A DNA stretch of 64,000 nucleotides. Source: Paludibacteraceae bacterium. Lineage in GTDB: Bacteria > Bacteroidota > Bacteroidia > Bacteroidales > Paludibacteraceae. The notes beneath the pieces are model-generated. The model did not search any database. It was not told the DNA's origin and was given only the letters and a program-made list of their open reading frames with translations. Location of the stretch: assembly GCA_024399655.1 (NCBI GenBank), contig JAKSNP010000002.1, forward strand, positions 124,001-188,000, read 5' to 3'. Positions 16,997 to 25,733 of this stretch are shown piece by piece. The first letter of the stretch is position 1, and the number at the start of each line of letters is the position of its first letter. A program made the position numbers and the translations under genes.

Positions 16997-17962
16997 TTAT
17001 TTCTCCTCCTTTGTAGTAGTATCCTCTTTGGAGTTCTGATTACGATAAGCATCCACTATATGTTTTACTAACGGGTGGCGTACAATATCTTTGTCACTCA
17101 TCTCCACGATAGAAATGCCTTTAATATCCGAGAGACGAGATATCGCGTCTTTCAATCCAGACCGTTCGTGAGCCGGCAAATCTATTTGTGTCAAATCACC
17201 GGTAACAATCATTTTGCTATTGACGCCCAAACGGGTAAGGAACATTTTTAGTTGTCCGGCTGTAGTATTTTGTGCTTCATCCAAAATTACCACAGCATCA
17301 GCCAAAGTGCGTCCACGCATAAAAGCTAAAGGAGCAATTTGTATAACTCCTTTCTCCATGTATTCGTTCAGTTTAGTACCGGGAATCATATCTTGTAGCG
17401 CATCATACAGCGGTTGCAGATAAGGATCTATTTTTTCTTTCATATCTCCGGGAAGAAAACCGAGTTTTTCGCCAGCTTCCACAGCAGGACGGCTTAAGAT
17501 GATTCTTTTTACCTCACGGTTCTTGAGTGCCCTTACGGCTAAAGCGATAGCAGTATAAGTTTTGCCACTTCCTGCAGGCCCGATAGCAAAGAGCAAGTCG
17601 TTATCATCATAGTCTTCCACTAATCGTTGCTGGTTACGGCTTCGTGCTACAATACTTTTTCCGTTTACACCATGTAGAATCAGATTATCTTGAATAAAAT
17701 CCTGTGGTTGTTCTCCATGAAGAATGCTGAGAATCTGTTGCTCGTTCAAGGTGTTGTTTTTGATGCAGAATTGCTCTATACGCCGCAAGTTGGTTTCCAT
17801 CCGTTTGATAGAGGCTTCCGTACCGGTAACTTTTAATTGATAACCTCGTGCCACGATACGAACATCGGGGTGCTGGTTTTTAATACAAAGTATGTTTTGA
17901 TTGTTTACACCGTAGAATGTAGCGGTGTCCAAAGCTTCATTTAACGTGATAATTGTGTCCAT
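16997..17962 (-). CDS. phoH: PhoH family ATPase
   Basis: A 321-residue cytoplasmic P-loop ATPase with an N-terminal KH-like region (residues ~1-75) and the PhoH domain. Walker A is GPAGSGKTYTA and Walker B is VVILDEAQN. RNA-helicase-like roles in RNA metabolism are proposed for the family. It is the last gene of the HD-lpx-glnS operon and overlaps the preceding gene by 22 bases. Confidence 0.94.
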   Translation of the reverse strand: MDTIITLNEALDTATFYGVNNQNILCIKNQHPDVRIVARGYQLKVTGTEASIKRMETNLRRIEQFCIKNNTLNEQQILSILHGEQPQDFIQDNLILHGVNGKSIVARSRNQQRLVEDYDDNDLLFAIGPAGSGKTYTAIALAVRALKNREVKRIILSRPAVEAGEKLGFLPGDMKEKIDPYLQPLYDALQDMIPGTKLNEYMEKGVIQIAPLAFMRGRTLADAVVILDEAQNTTAGQLKMFLTRLGVNSKMIVTGDLTQIDLPAHERSGLKDAISRLSDIKGISIVEMSDKDIVRHPLVKHIVDAYRNQNSKEDTTTKEEK

Positions 17963-18384
17963 TCGGGTATTGTGGTCAAAAATTGTGGCTCATCTTGAGT
18001 GATATGTGTCACAATCGTGGTTGGTCCGTTGTGTAAAATCAGATAGGGTACATTCAATTGCCGATTATAAATAACAGCTTGGTCCAATGTCTGTTGCGTT
18101 AAAGCGACATCTTCCCTTTTGCATTCAATGATAATCAATGGTTCCATCTGTTTGTTGTAAACTACAGCGTCAGCTCGTTTACCTATCAATTGCACTTCTA
18201 CAGCAATTAGTCCGTGAGGATAATGCAATTCCTCCACTAAGCGGTGGAGGAATTGTTGCCGAACCCATTCTTCTGGTGTGAGACGCACATATTTATGTCT
18301 CCACGCGCAAAAGATATAGTCTTTATGATCGATCTGCTTGATTTTCAAGTTGGTCTTTAGATTAAAGCCGATTGATATGAACAA
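17941..18384 (-). CDS. HsdR N-terminal-type endonuclease-like protein
   Basis: A 147-residue stand-alone domain resembling the N-terminal nuclease domain of type I restriction subunits (HSDR_N). The PD-(D/E)xK core is readable as GKRADAVVYN followed by LIIIECKRE. There is no helicase and no other restriction gene nearby, so it is not a restriction system. Such stand-alone copies are common in Bacteroidota and their role is unknown. It sits 3 bases after glnS and overlaps phoH. Confidence 0.85.
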   Translation of the reverse strand: MFISIGFNLKTNLKIKQIDHKDYIFCAWRHKYVRLTPEEWVRQQFLHRLVEELHYPHGLIAVEVQLIGKRADAVVYNKQMEPLIIIECKREDVALTQQTLDQAVIYNRQLNVPYLILHNGPTTIVTHITQDEPQFLTTIPEWTQLSR

Positions 18385-18387
18385 AAG

Positions 18388-20079
18388 TTATTTTTGCCAG
18401 TTGTCTTTGAGAGAAGCGGTACGATTGAATACCAAATGGTTAGCATCTGTATCGGGGTCAACCACAAAGTAACCTTGTTTGAGGAATTGATAGTGGTGTT
18501 GCTCATGTACACCGTTTTTGAGGGGTAATGCTTGCATTTCGCGTTGGAGAGAACTTTCCACTTTGCAATTAACCACTTTCAGACTGTTGGGATTGAGCAA
18601 TTCCCGGAAATCACCTTCTTCAGCGCTGGGATTTTCTACAGCAAACAAGCGATCATATAAGCGTGCTTCTACATCAATACAAGTGTTGCATTCCACCCAG
18701 TTGATAGTAGCTTTTGTTTTACGATTACCGCCTTCGGTTCCGGATTTGCTATTTGGATCATAGGTTGCATATACGGTTGTAATAGTTCCATCAGGCAGTT
18801 GGTCGCATCCGGTAGCTTGTATGATGTAGGCGCTCTTGAGACGGACTTCACGTCCACCAGGGCTCAGACGGAAGAAGTTTTTGTCTGCATTTTGCATGAA
18901 GTCACCTCGTTCAATATAAAGTTCCTTAGCAAATAGCATTTCTCTGCTCCCTAATTCAGGATGTCCGTCAATATTGTCAGCTACGATGGTTTCGCCTTCT
19001 CCCTGATAGTTGGTTATTACCAATTTTACGGGATCAAAGATAGCGCAAACACGTGGTGCCGTTTCTTTAAGATCTTCCCTTACGGTGTGCTCTAACAGGC
19101 CGAGATCAATCATTCCTTCCACTTTCGTGTAACCGATTTTGTTGATGAATTCGCGAATAGCATGGGCCGAATAACCGCGTCGCCGCAAGCCACAAACGGT
19201 AGGCATACGAGGATCGTCCCAACCACGAACTAATCCTTCGCGAACCAATTGAAGCATTTTGCGTTTAGACATCACGGTGTAGGTGATATTCAACCGATTG
19301 AATTCGTATTGGTGCGGACGGTAATCGCTATCGGCAAATTGGTCGATAAAGTAATCGTAAAGAGGACGGTGAACCACAAACTCAAGAGTGCAGATGCTAT
19401 GAGTTACACCTTCAAAATAGTCACTTTGTCCGTGAGCGAAATCATACATTGGATAAACATTCCATCGTGTCCCTGTTTTATGATGAGGATGTGATGTAAT
19501 GATACGATACATAATTGGATCTCGGAAGTGCATATTGGGGTTAGCCATATCTATTTTGGCTCGTAACACCATTCGTCCTTCTTCAATTTCCCCATTCTGC
19601 ATAGCTTGGAAGAGGCGTAGGTTTTCGTCAATGGGACGATCACGAAAAGGCGAAGCTACCCCGGGTTCCGTAGGAGTACCTTTTTGTTCAGCAATCTGTT
19701 CAGCTGTCTGTTCATCAACATAAGCTTTTCCCTCCTTGATGAATCGTATAGCCAGGTCGTATAATTTCTCAAAATAGTCGCTGGCATAATATACATTACC
19801 CCATTGGAAACCGAGCCATTGGATATCTTGTTGAATGCTATCAACATATTCGACATCTTCCTTAACGGGATTGGTGTCATCAAAACGCAGGTTGCAAACG
19901 CCGTTGTAGCGCTCTGCAATACCAAAGTCCATACAGATGGCTTTCACATGACCGATATGCAGATAGCCGTTGGGTTCAGGCGGGAAACGAGTCTGAATGC
20001 GACCGTTGTTCTTTCCTTCTGCCAAGTCTTTTTCGACGATTTGCTCAATAAAGTTGAGACTTTTTTCTTCGTTTTCCAT
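18388..20079 (-). CDS. glnS: Glutaminyl-tRNA synthetase
   Basis: A 563-residue class I aminoacyl-tRNA synthetase that charges tRNA-Gln directly. The HIGH motif appears in PPEPNGYLHIGHVKAI and the KMSKS counterpart in VMSKRKM. The C-terminal beta-barrel anticodon-binding domains are present and end VFNRTASLKDNW. The start is the ATG that overlaps the lpxA stop (TAATG), so translation is coupled; a longer frame upstream only reads lpxA out of frame. Confidence 0.96.
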   Translation of the reverse strand: MENEEKSLNFIEQIVEKDLAEGKNNGRIQTRFPPEPNGYLHIGHVKAICMDFGIAERYNGVCNLRFDDTNPVKEDVEYVDSIQQDIQWLGFQWGNVYYASDYFEKLYDLAIRFIKEGKAYVDEQTAEQIAEQKGTPTEPGVASPFRDRPIDENLRLFQAMQNGEIEEGRMVLRAKIDMANPNMHFRDPIMYRIITSHPHHKTGTRWNVYPMYDFAHGQSDYFEGVTHSICTLEFVVHRPLYDYFIDQFADSDYRPHQYEFNRLNITYTVMSKRKMLQLVREGLVRGWDDPRMPTVCGLRRRGYSAHAIREFINKIGYTKVEGMIDLGLLEHTVREDLKETAPRVCAIFDPVKLVITNYQGEGETIVADNIDGHPELGSREMLFAKELYIERGDFMQNADKNFFRLSPGGREVRLKSAYIIQATGCDQLPDGTITTVYATYDPNSKSGTEGGNRKTKATINWVECNTCIDVEARLYDRLFAVENPSAEEGDFRELLNPNSLKVVNCKVESSLQREMQALPLKNGVHEQHHYQFLKQGYFVVDPDTDANHLVFNRTASLKDNWQK

Positions 20080-20870
20080 TAGTGTGCTTTTACTATTCCA
20101 CGGGGGGAGTTCTTGATAAAATTGATAATTACATTGCGTTCTTCGCATTCAGGTATCACTTCCATCACTTGAGCGACAGCTTGAGTCACATTAAGCGAAG
20201 ACATAAAAATGATGCGATATATATTTTGTATAGTGGCGATTTGTTCGCGTGTAAAGCCGCGGCGATTCAAGCCGACCGAATTGATTCCGCAGAACGAAAT
20301 CGGTTCACGCGCGGCCAGAATATAAGGAGGTACATCTTTATTGATTTTTGAACCTCCTTGTATCATTACATGGCTACCGATATGGCTGAATTGGTGAACC
20401 AGACTTCCACCGCCAATAATTGCCCAATCGTCCACTACCACTTCTCCTGCCAATTGAGTGGTGTTTGACATAATGATATGATCTCCCAATTTGCAGTCGT
20501 GCGCCACATGGCAATATGCCATAATCAAACAATGACTTCCAACGATGGTTTGTCCTTTGGAGGCCGTTCCGCGATGAACGGTTGTAAATTCGCGCAATGT
20601 TGTGTTATCACCGATGAAAGTGTAGGTTTTCTCCCCTTGGAATTTCAAATCTTGTGGGATAGCACCAATAACGGCTCCCGGGAAAATGTGACAGTTTTTG
20701 CCGATACGAGTTCCCTCACAAATGGTTACGTTGCTGTCAATTACAGTTCCTTCCCCGATTTCCACATCTCGTTCGATACATGAAAACGGACCTACTTTCA
20801 CGGTAGGGTGGAGATGAGCTTCGGGATGAATATAAGTCATTTCATTCATATTGATGTGTTGTTTTGTCAA
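20079..20870 (-). CDS. lpxA: UDP-N-acetylglucosamine acyltransferase
   Basis: The first enzyme of lipid A synthesis, transferring a 3-hydroxyacyl chain from ACP to UDP-GlcNAc. The 263-residue protein is a left-handed beta-helix of hexapeptide repeats followed by a helical C-terminus. The catalytic His lies in MAYCHVAHDCKLG. An alternative Met seven codons in (20849) is also possible. It lies 8 bases after lpxC and its stop overlaps the glnS start. Confidence 0.95.
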   Translation of the reverse strand: MTKQHINMNEMTYIHPEAHLHPTVKVGPFSCIERDVEIGEGTVIDSNVTICEGTRIGKNCHIFPGAVIGAIPQDLKFQGEKTYTFIGDNTTLREFTTVHRGTASKGQTIVGSHCLIMAYCHVAHDCKLGDHIIMSNTTQLAGEVVVDDWAIIGGGSLVHQFSHIGSHVMIQGGSKINKDVPPYILAAREPISFCGINSVGLNRRGFTREQIATIQNIYRIIFMSSLNVTQAVAQVMEVIPECEERNVIINFIKNSPRGIVKAH

Positions 20871-20878
20871 TATAGATA

Positions 20879-21781
20879 TTACTCACTAATAATGCGATTC
20901 CTCAATTGGCGGCAGCATTGGGTGTTGAAAGTGTGACCGGGACGTGTTACAATCAGTCTTCCTTGTAAATGGCAACCCAGTAAAGCCATATCGCCAATCA
21001 AATCCAATAATTTGTGTCGGGCCGGTTCGTTAGGATAGTTCAAAGGAGAGAGATAACCCAATTTAGAAGCATCCACATGCGGTTGTCCCAATTTATCCGC
21101 CATAAAGTCAAGTCCTTCTTGCGACATAGGTGTTTCGTATATCACCAAGGCATTTTGCAAGTCGCCTCCTTTAATCAGTCCCAACCGTAACAGAGGTTCT
21201 ATCTCTCGAAGGAAACAGAATGTGCGTGCAGCGGATATTTCTCTGTCGTATGTAGTCAGATCATTGAGTTCGGCATGTTGCTCTTTCAGTAAACCAGTCG
21301 GAAAGCGAAGTATCACTTCCGCTTCATAATGGTCGCAGGGTAAAAGAAGCATTTGGTTTCCATGTTCTGATTTATATTCAATAGGTTGGGTCACCACATA
21401 CATTTTTTGTTCTGCATTTTGTTCCACTATGCCTGCTTGTTTGATGGCATTCACCCAATATCGAGCACTTCCGTCCACAATAGGCATTTCAGGTCCGTCG
21501 ACAGAGATAAGACAGTTGTCTATATTCATGGCATAAAGTGCCGACATGGCATGTTCAACCGTACCGACTTTCCATTTTCCGTGTTCCAATACCGTGCTGC
21601 GTTCTGTTGCGCTCACGTATTCCGCCAATGCTTCATAGGTTGGTTGGTCGGGTAAATCGCAGCGGCAGATTCTAATTCCCGTATTTTCGGGTGCTGGTGC
21701 GAAAGTGGCACGGATATTCAAGCCCGTATGCAGACCTTTACCCTCGCAGGAAAAACTTTCTTTTAATGTATGTTGTCTCAT
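20879..21781 (-). CDS. lpxC: UDP-3-O-acyl-GlcNAc deacetylase, without a FabZ domain
   Basis: A zinc deacetylase catalysing the committed step of lipid A synthesis. Zinc and catalytic motifs are seen in VGTVEHAMSAL, PARHKLLDLIGDMALLG and the C-terminal RPGHTFN (catalytic His). The protein is 300 residues and ends soon after the last motif. In many Bacteroidales LpxC is fused to FabZ (about 460 residues); here the fusion is absent and the stop is followed at once by lpxA. ATG 21781 is preferred over a GTG two codons upstream. Confidence 0.94.
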   Translation of the reverse strand: MRQHTLKESFSCEGKGLHTGLNIRATFAPAPENTGIRICRCDLPDQPTYEALAEYVSATERSTVLEHGKWKVGTVEHAMSALYAMNIDNCLISVDGPEMPIVDGSARYWVNAIKQAGIVEQNAEQKMYVVTQPIEYKSEHGNQMLLLPCDHYEAEVILRFPTGLLKEQHAELNDLTTYDREISAARTFCFLREIEPLLRLGLIKGGDLQNALVIYETPMSQEGLDFMADKLGQPHVDASKLGYLSPLNYPNEPARHKLLDLIGDMALLGCHLQGRLIVTRPGHTFNTQCCRQLRNRIISE

Positions 21782-21797
21782 ATTCACAATTTACAAG

Positions 21798-22784
21798 TTA
21801 GTGTTGTCCCGATTGTTTGAATTTAACAGCAGCGCGCCGCCATATATTGGCATCGATAGCAGGCGACCCCATATAAGTTCCCGGTTTTCTCAGATTGCCC
21901 GATACGCCCGATTGTGCTCCTATTATGCAACCATCGGTCACTTCTATATGTCCGGCAACTCCTACTTGTCCTGTAAGCATACAATGACTACCCACTTTGC
22001 TGCTACCTGCGATGCCGACTTGTGCGCATAGAACGGTAGATTCACCTACTTCCACGTTGTGCGCCACTTGTACCAGATTGTCCAATTTCGTATTTTTGCG
22101 AATACGGGTTTCGCCCATCATGGCGCGGTCAACCGTTGTATTGGCACCTATTTCAACATCATCCTCAATTACGACATTGCCAATTTGTGGAACCTTGATA
22201 TAAGTGCCCTGTTCATTCGGTTCGAAACCGAAACCGTCTGCGCCGATAACAACTCCTGAGTGCAGAATACACTCTTTTCCCACTTTGCAATTGTAATATA
22301 CTTTGACGCCTGGGTACAAAATAGAATTGTCGCCAATAATTACATTGTCACCGATATATGTTTGAGGATATATTTGAACTCCTTTACCGAGTTTGACATT
22401 TTTGCCGATGTATGTAAAAGCACCGATATAGGCATCTTCCGGAATATCCACGCCTTCGCTGATATAAACGGGTTGTTCTATACCTTTGCGAACAGGATTC
22501 ATAGTTTTGGCCACCAATTGCAGCAATTGCGCCATACTGGCACGGGCGTTATTGACACGGATAATCGTTGCATTTGTTTCTCCGGTAAACGGAATGCTTT
22601 CGGTCATCAATACCACCGACGCTTTTGTTGTTGGAAGGAAGTTCAAGTATTTGTCATCGCAAAGGAAACACAAATCACCCTCTTGGGCTTTTTCCAGTCC
22701 TGCTACATTTCTTACTTTTTTGTTTGCGTCGCCTGTCAGTTTTCCTCCAAGCAACATCGCAATTTGTTGTGCGCTGAATTCCAT
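21798..22784 (-). CDS. lpxD: UDP-3-O-acylglucosamine N-acyltransferase
   Basis: The third enzyme of lipid A synthesis. The 328-residue protein has an N-terminal uridine-binding domain (~1-100), a hexapeptide-repeat beta-helix and a C-terminal helix. The catalytic-His region is VQVAHNVEVGE. Start is 2 bases after the HD gene and its stop is 16 bases before the lpxC start. Confidence 0.95.
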   Translation of the reverse strand: MEFSAQQIAMLLGGKLTGDANKKVRNVAGLEKAQEGDLCFLCDDKYLNFLPTTKASVVLMTESIPFTGETNATIIRVNNARASMAQLLQLVAKTMNPVRKGIEQPVYISEGVDIPEDAYIGAFTYIGKNVKLGKGVQIYPQTYIGDNVIIGDNSILYPGVKVYYNCKVGKECILHSGVVIGADGFGFEPNEQGTYIKVPQIGNVVIEDDVEIGANTTVDRAMMGETRIRKNTKLDNLVQVAHNVEVGESTVLCAQVGIAGSSKVGSHCMLTGQVGVAGHIEVTDGCIIGAQSGVSGNLRKPGTYMGSPAIDANIWRRAAVKFKQSGQH

Positions 22785-22786
22785 AA

Positions 22787-24040
22787 TTATATTCTGTATT
22801 GATACAGGTATAGTTTTTTTGGTTTTCTTGTTAAAGCTTTCAAATCCAGGATTTCGCTGGCGGAAGCTATATCTCTTACAGTTCCGTCGTTATACAAGAT
22901 ATCGATAGAGTCGTCTTTTTCCGAATAGGTATTGCTGGTCAGTATATGTTCCACAAAGAAATAATCGGCATCTTTCTCGTTTATGCCCAATTTGTCGGTA
23001 TAATAACACCTCATCATCCGTTTCTCTTCCTCGTTAAGCGGTTCGGTAAGCAATCTGCCTTTATATAGCTGACGATTGGTGAAAGCCGTACTCAGAAGTC
23101 GCAGTACCTTGTCCTCAGCGCTCATCCAGGCTTTGATGGCACACAATACATCGCTGTCATCGAGTAAAGCGTATTGGCGCACAGCTTCGCTTCCCAAGGT
23201 GAATTCGCGTTCTGTGATATGGTGATAAAGGAAATAATGCAAGGCAGGACTACAGAACAATTCCACACCTGCTGCTGCCAATTCCTTTGCTCTGCTCAGT
23301 ATTTTAATAAGCAGTTGTTCGGCTGCTACGCTAGTTTTGTGAAGATATACTTGCCAATACATCAGTCGGCGCGCCACAAGAAATTTCTCTACTGAATAGA
23401 TGCCTTTCAGTTCGACTACCAGTTTGTCGTCAACCACATTCAGCATCTTCAACAGTCGCTCGCTTGCCACCCGTCCTTCTTGCACCCCGGTAAAGAACGA
23501 ATCTCTGCAGAGGTAGTCCATTCGGTCAACATCCAATTGTGATGATATCAACTGATGAAGGAAGTGTCGGCTGTACTCGTCTTTAAAAATAGCGATAGCT
23601 TCGTCCAATGGACGGTGTTCCCACAATTGGCAATCCGTTTCTGATGATAAGTCGATATTGATTTGTTGCATCATCAGCAATGAAATTTCTTCGTGTGTGA
23701 TTCCTTCCACCAAAGTATGTTCCAACACATGGGAGAACGGGCCATGACCTATGTCGTGAAGCAGAATGGCGATTTCAGCTGCGGTTTCCTCGTTTTCACT
23801 TATGTTTACGCCTTTTTGCCGGAGTGACGCTAATCCCTCCTGCATAAGATGCATTGCTCCGATCGAATGGAGGAAACGGGTATGCATCGCCCCGGGATAG
23901 ACATAATTGCTCAATCCCAACTGACGGATACGACCTAACCGTTGAACATACGGGTGTTCCAAAACATCGAATATCAGTTCGTTCGGGATGCTGAGGAAAC
24001 CAAAAACAGGGTCATTTATTATTTTGCGCTTGTTTGGCAT
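22787..24040 (-). CDS. HD-domain phosphohydrolase (dGTPase-like)
   Basis: A 417-residue cytoplasmic metal-dependent phosphohydrolase. The HD motif is visible in IAILLHDIGHGPFSH, preceded by TRFLHSIGAMHL, which supplies another metal-binding His. Related to deoxynucleoside triphosphate triphosphohydrolases, but the substrate is not certain. It is the first gene of the operon leading into lpxD-lpxC-lpxA, as often in Bacteroidales. A perfect promoter lies 40-70 bases upstream. Confidence 0.9.
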   Translation of the reverse strand: MPNKRKIINDPVFGFLSIPNELIFDVLEHPYVQRLGRIRQLGLSNYVYPGAMHTRFLHSIGAMHLMQEGLASLRQKGVNISENEETAAEIAILLHDIGHGPFSHVLEHTLVEGITHEEISLLMMQQINIDLSSETDCQLWEHRPLDEAIAIFKDEYSRHFLHQLISSQLDVDRMDYLCRDSFFTGVQEGRVASERLLKMLNVVDDKLVVELKGIYSVEKFLVARRLMYWQVYLHKTSVAAEQLLIKILSRAKELAAAGVELFCSPALHYFLYHHITEREFTLGSEAVRQYALLDDSDVLCAIKAWMSAEDKVLRLLSTAFTNRQLYKGRLLTEPLNEEEKRMMRCYYTDKLGINEKDADYFFVEHILTSNTYSEKDDSIDILYNDGTVRDIASASEILDLKALTRKPKKLYLYQYRI

Positions 24041-24080
24041 GATTTTTCAGTCAAAAACTTTTTCGCTTATATTGAGCCTG

Positions 24081-24112
24081 CAAAATTACAACTTTTTTTT
24101 GATATATGCAAA
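24081..24112 (-). promoter_or_regulatory. Promoter for the HD-lpx-glnS-phoH operon
   Basis: Reverse strand: TTTG (24109-24112), a 20-base spacer, then TAATTTTG (24081-24088). Confidence 0.85.
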
Positions 24113-24141
24113 TATATTTGCAAGATATGTGATTTATTAAT

Positions 24142-24167
24142 AAAAAAGTGCAGATTTTTTTCTGCAC
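24142..24167 (-). terminator. Terminator downstream of dprA and the repeat region
   Basis: Reverse strand: GTGCAG (24162-24167) pairs with CTGCAC (24148-24153), followed by TTTTTT. If it ends the dprA transcript, that transcript carries a 3' untranslated region of about 440 nt containing arrays F and D. Confidence 0.75.
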
Positions 24168-24180
24168 CATTTATTTGAGG

Positions 24181-24360
24181 TATATATAAGTAAGCATTAG
24201 AAAAAGCTGACAGTTAAATTGGATAAAGCGAGCATCAAATATCGAAACCGAGCAGACCGATAGCCTGACAAACAGGGGTTATTAATGTATCGGTGACGTT
24301 AGGTTTATGTTACGTTTATGTTACGTTTAGCTCTCGATAAAGACAGGGGAAAAAACTGTA
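24181..24360 (-). repeat. Dispersed ~180-bp element, copy 1 (contains array D)
   Basis: Read on the reverse strand, this stretch matches 43319-43499 over its whole length, with a nearly invariant core (taaacgtaacataaacgtaa and onward) and more variable flanks. The core holds 11-base units at 24291-24334: cggtgacgtta, ggtttatgtta, cgtttatgtta, cgtttagctct. No protein or inverted terminal repeat is seen. Confidence 0.88.
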
Positions 24361-24567
24361 ATGGGAGGAAGGGCGGAAGATGAAGAAACGATGGGATGCA
24401 GGGATTTGAAATTTAGGACTGCAGGTATATAGTTTCCTTATTATTTCTTTCGGTCTTATTTTTATAAAAAACGGGTATAAAGGAACAGGTGGAACTGATA
24501 AAAAACAAGTGGAACTGATAAAGGTGAAACAGATGTTAACTCATTTATGAGAAATGGTTATCTAATC
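24361..24567. other. Gene-free stretch with a 20-base tandem repeat
   Basis: No credible gene. The phrase gtggaactgataaa occurs twice with a 20-base step (24489 and 24509). The rest is G/A-rich and unremarkable. Confidence 0.6.
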
Positions 24568-24600
24568 AGCGAAGGATGAGTGAAGGATGAGCGACCGATC
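24568..24600 (+). repeat. 11-base tandem array F
   Basis: Three units: agcgaaggatg, agtgaaggatg, agcgaccgatc. The array ends 4 bases from the dprA stop codon, so it is the first thing transcribed after that gene. Confidence 0.9.
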
Positions 24601-24604
24601 AGGT

Positions 24605-25669
24605 TTAGCGTAGACGTCTTACTACTCCTCCCGGAAGACTGCGGACATAGCCTTTCAGTTCCAACCCCATGAGCAATGAAACGGCATCGTTATATGCTAT
24701 GTCAGTTTCCATCACGATACTGTTGATTTGAATACCGTCTTCGTCAATCAGGTTCAGCAATCGTTGTTCATCAGTACTCAAATCGTCGTTATGCAAATCA
24801 AGTTCCTGTTGTGAACCCTCTTTTTTCTCTGCCGTTTCCCAACCCATTTCCGCAATTATATCATCAGCTGTGGTTGTCAAACGGGCCTTATTGTATTTGA
24901 TAAGCGAATTGCATCCTTGTGAATAGTCGTCGCTCGGTCTTCCTGGAATGGCAAAAACGGTTCGGTTGTAATCCAAGGCCATTTGTGCCGTAATAAGTGA
25001 CCCTCCTTTTTCTTTGGATTCCACCACTAAGGTTGCTTCTGAGATACCGGCAATGATTCGATCACGAGCCACAAAATTGATTCGGTCGGGATTTGTATCG
25101 GATGGATATTCGGTCAATATGCCGCCGTTTTCCAAAGAGCGTACAGCTACATTTCTATGAAGTGCGGGATAAATACGATCCAGACCGTGTCCGGGAATAA
25201 TAATCGTGGAAATACCTGCTTCCAGAGCGGCTTGATGAGCGGCTACATCAATGCCGAAAGCCAAACCGCTCACTATAGTGAGATTCGGGACTTTCCCGGC
25301 CAAATCAATTACGATATCGTGTGTCAGTTGTTTTCCTCTGTCCGTAGCGGAACGTGTTCCCACGACTGATAGAAAATGCCCTTCGTTCACTCGCAAATTC
25401 CCTTTACCATAAAGCAAAAGAGGAGCATCCGGACATTGTTGTAACAGAAAAGGATAGTTGTCCTCTTCCCAACCATATACGCTCAATTGATGGTGATGAA
25501 CGAATTCCACCTCTTTTTCAGCTCGTTTCAATACTTCTTTCGGTGCGTCAGTATGTAGAAATGCTTCACGCATACTGTCATATTGATCCAAAAGACGATG
25601 TGCTTTCCGCACATTGTTTTTGAGTTGAATGGTCAACGCAGAGGCATATAGAAGTTCGTCATCTGTCAT
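24605..25669 (-). CDS. dprA: DNA-processing protein DprA
   Basis: A 354-residue protein that binds incoming single-stranded DNA and loads RecA during transformation. It has an N-terminal helical region, the Rossmann-like DprA core (VVGTRSATDRG, IVSGLAFGIDVAAHQAAL and VVESKEKGGSLITAQ are signature stretches) and a C-terminal winged helix (~295-354). It is the third gene of lytTR-upp-dprA, 64 bases after upp. The gene is intact, but Bacteroidales carry dprA without proven competence. Confidence 0.95.
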   Translation of the reverse strand: MTDDELLYASALTIQLKNNVRKAHRLLDQYDSMREAFLHTDAPKEVLKRAEKEVEFVHHHQLSVYGWEEDNYPFLLQQCPDAPLLLYGKGNLRVNEGHFLSVVGTRSATDRGKQLTHDIVIDLAGKVPNLTIVSGLAFGIDVAAHQAALEAGISTIIIPGHGLDRIYPALHRNVAVRSLENGGILTEYPSDTNPDRINFVARDRIIAGISEATLVVESKEKGGSLITAQMALDYNRTVFAIPGRPSDDYSQGCNSLIKYNKARLTTTADDIIAEMGWETAEKKEGSQQELDLHNDDLSTDEQRLLNLIDEDGIQINSIVMETDIAYNDAVSLLMGLELKGYVRSLPGGVVRRLR

Positions 25670-25733
25670 TTTTCGCCTTTTATGAATGAGGTGAACTATT
25701 CAGTTTGGAGAATAAGGTAGATTTGTGTTGCAC

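Noticed and set aside
17941..18384. A restriction-modification system
   Set aside because: Only the N-terminal nuclease-like domain of HsdR is present; no helicase, specificity or methylase gene is nearby.
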